NCBI RefSeq assembly: GCF_013426205.1
Contig: NC_089422.1
Span: forward strand, 8,831,001 to 8,895,000
Source of the DNA: Metarhizium brunneum
Taxonomy: Eukaryota > Ascomycota > Sordariomycetes > Hypocreales > Clavicipitaceae
DNA: 64,000 nucleotides
Direction: 5' to 3'
Shown: one piece after another, positions 56,706-64,000 of the stretch
Layout: each line of letters begins with the position of its first letter
Position numbering within the stretch: the stretch's first letter is position 1
Position numbers and translations under genes: made by a program
Notes under the pieces: model-generated
Database searches by the model: none
Told to the model about the DNA's origin: nothing
What the model saw: the letters and a program-made list of their open reading frames with translations, nothing else

Positions 56706-59701
56706 CGCTGTCAAGCGCGGCAGCGGCGAAAACGCGGGCCCGCGAAACCTCCGCCTTGCGCCTCGCTGCAGCAACCATCTCACCATTCAGCCCTGCCACG
56801 GCCTGGCAATGCGAGGTTGTATTTTCACGGCTTACATGCGCATCGTTGGTGCTTATTGGCCGCGCAGGCCGTTTCTGCAGGCCATTGCTGGAGTTCCAAT
56901 GGATGGATCCCGCGGTGTCCGGCGATCCCGTCGCCGTACCGTGGTACCGCTGCGCGTAGCATGACGTGGCCATGCAGTGAGCGACAATGCCAGGTCTGGA
57001 TGACGGACGATGGAACAAGTCGTTGGCGTCAGATGCCACGTTGAAATGTCGCGTTTCGTGCGCAAGCAGCCACGAGTTGGTCTACAATCTTCATCTACAC
57101 AGTCCGCCATGCGCCTGCCCCTGCAAAGTTTAGCAAAGCTGCGAATTTCCACATGGATTCAGCTGCGTGACATACATTTGCCCATTGCCGGCTTGGTGTT
57201 TCCCCTCTTCCAGAGCAAAAAGAAGCTTGCCAATTCCAGCCGTGTCGAGATGCGTGTAAAGATAGAGCCGAAGCAGCGTCCGATGCATATGTGGCAAAAG
57301 CCGCAAGGCCTGCGCTGTTGCGGGCCGTCCCGGGCGTTTGATGGGCGCAGGGGGATCAATGATTGCTCATGGAGGCTTTGAGGCAAATCACGTGGAGGGA
57401 ACTCTAATTCCAGGAGACAATTTCTGATCGCCAATTGACCCCCAGGCTGAAACCTGGGTGAGGTATTGACAGCAGGTGGTGAATTGGTGGCAAGGGCATC
57501 TCCTCGTATATAGACTCTAGATGCCGCCGCCACCAAATGGCCGAGCTACCCCTATATGTTTCAATTGCTTGGGGGGGTGTTTGTAGGATGTTGAAGGCTA
57601 ATATGCAGCCTCACCAGGACACCAGGACACATACTAAGATTCCCAGTAATGTGGTAAAGTTATGAGCCACGAACGCAAAACTAAACCGCCCAGTAAAACG
57701 ATGCCAACAAATCCAGGGAATTCCAACTGTGCAGATGTGGCTTCGTTGGGCCGCAACGTCTTGAATCAGGGAGTTGGTTTGACGCAAACAAATGCGCTCT
57801 TGTACGCCCTCTCCTGTCAGCTTAGATGCGGCGCAGAAACGCCTATTGGTGGATGGAAGGTCTTGTTCGAGTGCCGAACTGCAATACAGATTGCTGTCCA
57901 GCAACGAAAGGCTATCATTGATAGTTAGAAGACACCAACCCACGCAAATACCTAACAAGGCAGTATAGTATATAAATACTACCTAGCGTATCGGAATGCT
58001 ACTCGAATCTCAGCTCGTCCCACCTGAAGCCTTGGCTTCACCAACGTTGCATTCGATATGGAACCGAGTTCAACTAATATAGCGTGACCGTCAACCCTGG
58101 CCACGCCATTACCGCTGACTGTTCTCGAACACGGCCAGGCTTCTTGCCGGGCATCATAGCTAGCGAGCCGGATAGTCATCGGTTTGGTGAGCAACATTCT
58201 GCTTGGCGTCCAATTTCAGGTAGACAGTTTCGTGCTTTTACAGTTGGGCGAGTGGGAAGGATGTGCGTATCCTTCGCAACGCTCAACCACAGATTTCGGC
58301 ATTACGGCTTCCGACGGGCACCATTGCTGCGGTACCTTTGCCGACTGGGGGTCGTTCAACATTGCCTAAAAATGACCAAGCTCCAAAGAGTTGTCTGCGA
58401 ACTATGTTCGGGAGGCCGCTGGTCCGGGGCCAACTGCTGGCATCAACTATCCATTTTGCCCATTAAGGTTGTGGATGCCAAGGGTCAAGGCGTCCCTACA
58501 ATCGAAACCCAACAATGTAGCTGCCGAGCAGGGCTGTGTGCGATATGCTCATCCGATGTAGAAGGCTCATACGGGGGGGCGCCGCAGTTGCTGATGTAAG
58601 ACTGGCTGTAGCACCAGTTTCTAGAGAAAACCAGGGCAATATTTGGTTGAGCACGTAAATTTTATCTTTAGAACAAATAGCGAGGTGTCATGGCAGTGAA
58701 TTAGGACGTTGTTACCAAGACCGGCGCTCTGTGTACTTGCACAAGGTGGATAAACATGGCAGATACAACGGGCGCAGTGTGGCATCTGGAAATATAAATC
58801 GCAGATCCCTTTGGAGCGATATGGTTACTAGCTTGGCCGAGGCTCTACATACACATGATGGTGTTGAAGGTATACACTTTGGTGAGCTAGCCTCGGTAAT
58901 GGGGCCAGGGTTAGGGTTGTGTATAGTCTTTGTCTCGAGCAGCAAATGATGGCATTCGGGTCAACTGGTCTCACGAAGCGAGTATCAGAGGGGCTACATA
59001 TTAATGAGATGATGTTTTCAAAGTGGAGATGCTTTGGATGGGCTGCCTGACCGTTAGATTCTGTCTTGTCCCACCTGAACCTTGTGCCAACATTTGCTGC
59101 TACTTAATTTGGGCATCGCGACCGGAGACGACGGGCCTCAACTGCGCCCTGCCGCACTGTACTTGCTACGCATTACTGACGGATCCCCTACAGTGCAATA
59201 AAAGACTAATCGAGCGCCGTCAACCCACGTGGGCCGTGCCGCTCAATATGGCCCTGCACTCGCATCATCGTGTCCACGTCCGGGCACAGAGCCACCTGCA
59301 AAGCTCGCAATCACCATGTACCTGAAACGGACCACTCCCGAGTCCCATGTTTTCGGCCGTCATCTGCCTTGGCCTCATCGCTGGACCCGCGCCGCAGTCT
59401 TCGGCAGAGCCTGTCGCAACTCTTTGGTTGTGCCAGCGTCTGTGCGCATGACCTTTACAGTCGCATTGGCAATGGGACGCAAATTACGATAGCCGAGCCC
59501 TGCACAGGACGCCTCCGGTGAGCAACTGGAAAGGAACGGATCCGGTGGAATACTATATGATCAATTGACGTGATTAGGCGACGTTGGTGGCCGTCGGGGT
59601 CAGATGGTGCCGTGCGGCAAGAGTTGTACCTGAAGTCCGTGTTGTATGTAACAGTCCTGCGCTTTGATAGGAGCCCGTATATTCTCATGAGAAATCTTCT
59701 G
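56706..59701. other. 3-kb gene-poor region
   Basis: No gene called. A plus-strand open stretch at about 58220-58369 ends in a Cys-rich segment (CAYPSQRSTTDFGI, then HHCCGTFADW) and a TATATAAATA lies near 57966. I could not build a convincing first exon. Confidence 0.4.
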
Positions 59702-59709
59702 TATAAATA
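59702..59709 (+). promoter_or_regulatory. TATA box of the Asn/Thr-rich secreted protein gene
   Basis: TATAAATA about 160 bp before the ATG at 59864, followed by a C/T-rich leader. Confidence 0.5.
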
Positions 59710-59863
59710 GAGAAAGGTAGTCTGAAGAGCTACGGTGCTCCTGTGCTCGTCAACCACGTTCTTTACCACACGAAATACTCTTTACGTTGAGCCCATTCAT
59801 TCGCTCAATTCATTCCTTTCATCCCTACATTCTTTTACTATCCTTGGCGTATATTTCTTAAAA

Positions 59864-61163
59864 ATGAAGTTTCTCCTTCTTTCCCTGTGCCTGTCTGTCT
59901 CGGCGGTGCCAATTCCTTCGCCTGTAAGTCCCTACCACCACTTAGACGCTTTGCACTCAATGCCTTGACGTCCTTGAGCCTCGCTGCCCAACTGTCCAAG
60001 AGTATATACATGACTAACATTACTTTACTATATAGGCCTCACTAATTGACATTAATGCCAATAACAATGACTTGAAGTTTCCAATCAACGTGCTTGGTCT
60101 TCAGGGGAACGACGTGAATGCCCTCAACGGCAACTTGGCCGGCAACTCGGCATCAAATGGACAGACAAATAACAATGCTGCAAACGGCGGCAAGGAATCC
60201 GCCCCCAAGAGTGATAACACCAGAACCAACAACGGCGGCACCACAACCACCAACAACGTCAACACCAACCATGCGTCAAACTCGCTGATTGGTGTCAACG
60301 CGAATGGCAATAAGCTCGACTTCCCCATCAACGTCCTCGGCGCCCAGGCCAATGGCGTGACGGCTCTGAATGGCAATCTGGCTGATAACAGCGCCTCCAA
60401 CGGGCAGACCAACAATGGCGCCAAACCTGCCGAGCCCAAGGAGGCCGTGAGCTCTCCTAATACCGTCACGAACAATATCAACACCAATGGGGATGCTGAA
60501 AACACAAACACCAACATTAATACCAACGCGAATGGCAACACGGTCAGTACCGGCACAGGCGGTGCCAACACGGCCAACACGAACACCAACGCCAACTCTA
60601 ATACCAATGCCAATACTAATACCAACACCAACACCAACACCAACACTAATACCAATACCAACACCAACACTGTTAATGCAAATGCCACCCCTAATGCCAT
60701 TGTCAACAACACCAAAAACACAAACACCACCAGCCCCAGTGTCACCAACACCAACTACGCTGGCACCAACGCAACCAACATCACCGCCACCAAGACCGAC
60801 AAAACCACCACCATCAAGACCAGCGACGCCCCCGACGCAGAGACTGACGCCAGCCCCGAAACCGACAGCGACACCCAGACAGAGACCAGCGCGCCAGGCA
60901 ACACCGGTTCGCAGCCTCCTCCAGTCACCAGCGTGCCAAACAGCCAGGAGAACAACGCTGCCCCAACAAAGGTCATTACCTACACGGTATCTCCAATCCC
61001 TGTCAGCAATGTTGTTTCCGCCGCGCAGCCTGGCTCCGCGCAACCTGGCTCCGCGCAACCTGGCTCTGTCGATGTTTCAAGCGTGGTCAACGCCGTCAAC
61101 GGACTCACGGCCGCAATCACCTTGCTTACCGGTGCCGTCGGGCAGGGATGTGCTAAACAGTGA
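59864..61163 (+). CDS. Secreted Asn/Thr-rich repeat protein
   Basis: Two exons, 59864-59923 and 60036-61163, with a 112-nt intron (GTAAGT...TATAG); 395 aa. Exon 1 is essentially the signal peptide (MKFLLLSLCLSVSAVP). The mature protein opens with two copies of a ~45-residue unit: FPINVLGLQGNDVNALNGNL followed by AGNSASNGQTNN, and FPINVLGAQANGVTALNGNL followed by ADNSASNGQTNN. An Asn-Thr dipeptide tract (about residues 165-245), a Thr/Asp/Pro-rich region, a QPGSA triplet repeat and a short hydrophobic C-terminal helix (VVNAVNGLTAAITLLTGAV) ending in one Cys follow. There is no clear GPI signal. I know no family. A structural wall or surface role is an inference from composition. Confidence 0.75.
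60590..60675 (+). repeat. Hexanucleotide-type (AACACC/AATACC) coding repeat
   Basis: Repeated AACACCAACACC/AACACTAATACC words encode the Asn-Thr tract of the secreted protein. The tract should vary in length between strains. Confidence 0.8.
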
Positions 61164-61891
61164 TGAATGGCTACAAGTCGGCGCAGGGTAGGGTTCGGAA
61201 AATTTTATGCCTTTCTCGAGTTGGACCGAAACGGTCTTTTTACTATATTTTTAATGGGCGGTGTAATGCTATAGATAATAATGAACCTTGTTAATGGCTT
61301 CAATTATATACATCTGTTTAAAGAAAAGACGTAGCATTTTGGTAGATGGTTGCTTGTATATGTAGTTTCTGGTATCAGACAGCATGCCATCGAGCTGGAT
61401 GGCACTTGGCTGTTGAATAACGGACGAACATAGCTAAGCACATGCACTTGATGGGAAGAATTGTATTATCAGCCTTGTATGTGTTGCCGAGTTGAATAGT
61501 AAGGGGATTGATTATTGCGAGTCGCGAATATCCGAGACTTGGACTGTAGGCCTGATCGGTGCTCTAGGCCGTTGGTGTCACATATACATCGACAGTACTG
61601 TTACATTCTACCTTGTCCTGGCGAAGGGGCAAGTATTGCATATTATGGGATATTATTCATGGCGAAACATACAGAGAAGTCGGTTTGTGGGCGGGAGCTT
61701 GTCAATTTTGGCGCGTGACAACTGTCACGCCAGGTGAGGCGAGAACGAGTGTGAAGAGCGGGTAGATGTAAGCTGAGCGCTGTCGGTACCGCCCTGCTTA
61801 CTCTTCTTCCCTCGTGGCCATTTACGCCACATGGACATGACTATATAGATGGACATGGGCCAGACCCAGCATCGCAGATTGACTACGCCCG
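61164..61891. other. Convergent intergenic region
   Basis: 728 bp between the ends of the secreted repeat protein and the minus-strand orphan gene. No gene supported. Confidence 0.5.
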
Positions 61892-63244
61892 CTAGGGAGC
61901 AGAAGCCAGGAGGCGACGGAGATGTAGTCCCTCGTCTCTGCGTTCCCCCTTATAAGACAAGCCGCTCATGACTCCACCAAAATAAATCTGGGATTCTACA
62001 GGGGATCTCTCCGTTCGGTGTCTCTTGTTTTCTTGGAGTTCAAGCTGTAAACCACCATCGACCCAAGGGAAGGGTGATCCTGCGCCAAGTGTACAGCCCA
62101 ACTTGGCTGATGCAACAAAGCTGGTTGTTGCGTAATAGAGAATTCTATCTTGGATCTCGACGGGAAGGCAGTTGATTGCACTTGGTTGTGGCTTGGTCGT
62201 GTGGATCGCCCAGAGAATCATGTCGATGGCAGTATCGGATGTATACCCGTCACCGAAGAGCGTCTCGGAGCGCGTCCACGTAAGTTCACTCCCTTGTGCC
62301 TTGCAAAGAACAACATGCCGAAGGGTCAGGATGGCATATGTTCTCACAGCTGTTGCAGAATCTTCCAAATGATTGGTCATATGACGTTGTACCATTTCAA
62401 GGCCCTCTCGAGTGTCTTGCGCAAGAGCAAACCAACATGATCCGGCTTGAACGAGAGTCTCCTCGGGGGCCTCCCAGTCTGGGAGGTCAACTACATCAAC
62501 ATATGGATCACGAGGTGAAGTTGAGACGTGCTCAAATACCACACGCTCGAATAGAGTAAAATCTAATGTTGATATCCAGATGGTAGCATATGCTAGCTTT
62601 TGAAATACTATAGTGTTCATTGGCCTCCGAAGAACATGACGCCACGTGTGAGCAAAATCACGGAGAAGTCTGGCAAGAAATGACTTTATCCGCGGGAGGA
62701 GGTCCAATTTAGGCTCCCAGTAAGGCTCTGGGAGGTTCGGCTCCCGCTGGAGTGGTTGTGCGGGCGAGTTCAGTACCTGAAAATCGTCCAGAGTGAGCAG
62801 TCGTTTCCGAGCAAGTTCAAGAGAGCTAAAGCAGGTTTGGTATCTCTTTTGGAGAGAGACGAGGTCTTTGTCGAGGTCGAATATCCAAACGCTGAATGCA
62901 CAACCTCGGCGGTCACCAAAAGGGTCAACAAAATCGGGCACATCCTCCCAAGCAAGGTCAATGCTCTGCTCCAACGACGCGGATAGTTTGCCTTTGGCTG
63001 GATGAGATACTAATTCATATCGTATTCAAGGATGAGGTGGTTTGTAGGACATACTAGGGCATTTTTCTTGACCCACGAGGGCCCTGGAAAACACCTCGAG
63101 GCATGTCGCATCTGACTCGTACCAATAGCCCCTGCGGAGCGAAGTTCCTGCAGCAAGCTATTAGTGCTATCTGATACCATAGAAAGAAACCACAGCTAAA
63201 AGCTTACCTTGGGCGACGTAGACTAAAACTGGCTGAGGCAACAT
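61892..63244 (-). CDS. Unrecognised 415-aa protein with F-box-like motif near the C-terminus
   Basis: Three exons: 63208-63244, 63055-63147 and 61892-63009. Introns are 60 nt (GTAAGC...TGCAG) and 45 nt (GTATGT...ATTAG). The frame of the long exon has no ATG, and the two upstream exons restore one (MLPQPVLVYVAQG). The joined N-terminus reads GYWYESDATCLEVFSRALVG across consistent phases. The body is mostly helical, with Trp-rich and acidic stretches. Around residue 325 the segment INCLPVEIQDRILYYAT resembles the start of an F-box (LPxEIxxxIL). The tail RSPVESQIYFGGVMSGLSYKGE is distinctive. I do not recognise a family. An F-box so close to the C-terminus would be unusual, so the resemblance may be chance. 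No signal peptide or membrane span. Confidence 0.65.
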
Positions 63245-64000
63245 CATAGGAAGAGGGTTGGATGGTAGATGATGAAGAGTCAAGAAATATCAGGGCAGGT
63301 GTTGAGGGTCTCACGTGATCACGTGCGGGCCTCGCGTGCAGATGAAGAGCCATCTGCACATTCACCTCCTCTAACCTTTTACTTAGACTTTGCAAGATTA
63401 TCAATACAGAGCATGATTCAATGACAATCTCCTCTTTGCCCTAGCCTCTCCACAGTAGGCTATAATCCAACTTGGTACCAGCTGGCATGGCCGAATCGCT
63501 CTGAATACTAATCCAGTACATTGACCCAACTTCGCCATTACCGTGTCACCGTGTGGCCTCCACCTCCGAATTTACTCTTGACCGTCAGCGAGAAAGAGCT
63601 CTCAAAATTTGACCAACTCGGCATGCGCTCGCCGTGGCAGAATCGCGGGTTACTATTTGGATACCTGTGCTCAGTATTATCTATTCGACAAATAACCTCC
63701 ACGACGACCACCGTACTTGCAGCGGGAGCAAATGCCTCTCTCTGGCGATAGGATATGAGTGCGGCGGAATTAGGAGAATGGCAAGTCCAGAGCGCGCTGC
63801 TGGAGCCCCGTGACTCTGGCATCTCTTGGTACCGCAGAGCACGACATCTATGCCGGGAGAGCGGTCGCGACCGTGTGTGCAGCAGAGATGTTTGGACCAG
63901 AACTCCGACTCTAGAAGGAAGCGCGGAATCTTGAGGAACAATCGGCCGGTCATCCAGAGGAGAGGCGTATCTACCCGCTCTGTGACATGGACCTCACGGC
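63245..64000. other. Right-edge region, no gene supported
   Basis: Promoter of the 415-aa gene and about 700 bp of unassigned sequence. Short ORFs on both strands overlap each other and show no motif. Confidence 0.45.

Noticed and set aside
57980..58197. Minus-strand peptide with an ELGSISNA...GRAEIRVAF pattern, faintly like a polyketide-synthase enoylreductase start
   Set aside because: Only ~70 codons, with no continuation in either direction; resemblance too weak.

Overview
The window reads as nuclear DNA of a filamentous ascomycete, most likely a sordariomycete and plausibly Hypocreales. That placement is an inference. The direct evidence is short 45-115 nt GT...CTAAC...AG introns in almost every gene, intron-bearing nuclear tRNAs, a CYP505-type P450:reductase fusion, an 8-Cys hydrophobin, a GLEYA adhesin-like protein and an NLR receptor with a nucleoside-phosphorylase head. 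Splice models were built by hand from reading-frame continuity, splice signals and family motifs. No mobile element, CRISPR array or rRNA was recognised.

Left part (1-25 kb). First comes the 3' end of a WDR24/Rtc1-like SEA-complex subunit, then a convergent UVRAG/Vps38-type subunit of the PI3-kinase complex. Next is an unrecognised 318-aa gene whose last ~90 bp are repeated twice downstream as decayed copies. A PNP-NB-ARC-TPR NLR follows. Then come three same-strand enzyme genes (beta-lactamase-fold serine hydrolase, APH-fold kinase, SDR), a Pal1 morphology protein with a long first intron, and an Usb1 U6-snRNA exonuclease.

Middle part (25-43 kb). This holds tRNA-Trp(CCA) with a tiny intron, the cell-cycle subunit CKS1, the ER oxidase ERO1, a putative 54-aa membrane microprotein, a Sog2-like LRR protein of the RAM/NDR-kinase pathway, an MFS transporter convergent with it, and a FAD-dependent amine/amino-acid-type oxidoreductase. 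These are mostly single-copy housekeeping genes separated by gene-poor stretches, with small direct repeats at 33.1 and 34.4 kb.

Right part (43-64 kb). This part is sparser and more accessory. It has a secreted GLEYA protein, a possible 37-aa secreted peptide, a second APH-fold kinase, a hydrophobin, tRNA-Leu(CAG) with an intron, an eight-exon CYP505 fatty-acid hydroxylase fusion, a secreted Asn/Thr-rich repeat protein, and an unrecognised 415-aa protein with an F-box-like motif near its C-terminus. Several of the secreted-protein genes have clear TATA boxes 80-160 bp upstream of the ATG.

The genes do not form one pathway. The strongest candidates for something new are the NLR, the secreted repeat protein, the orphan with the duplicated 3' end, and the microproteins.
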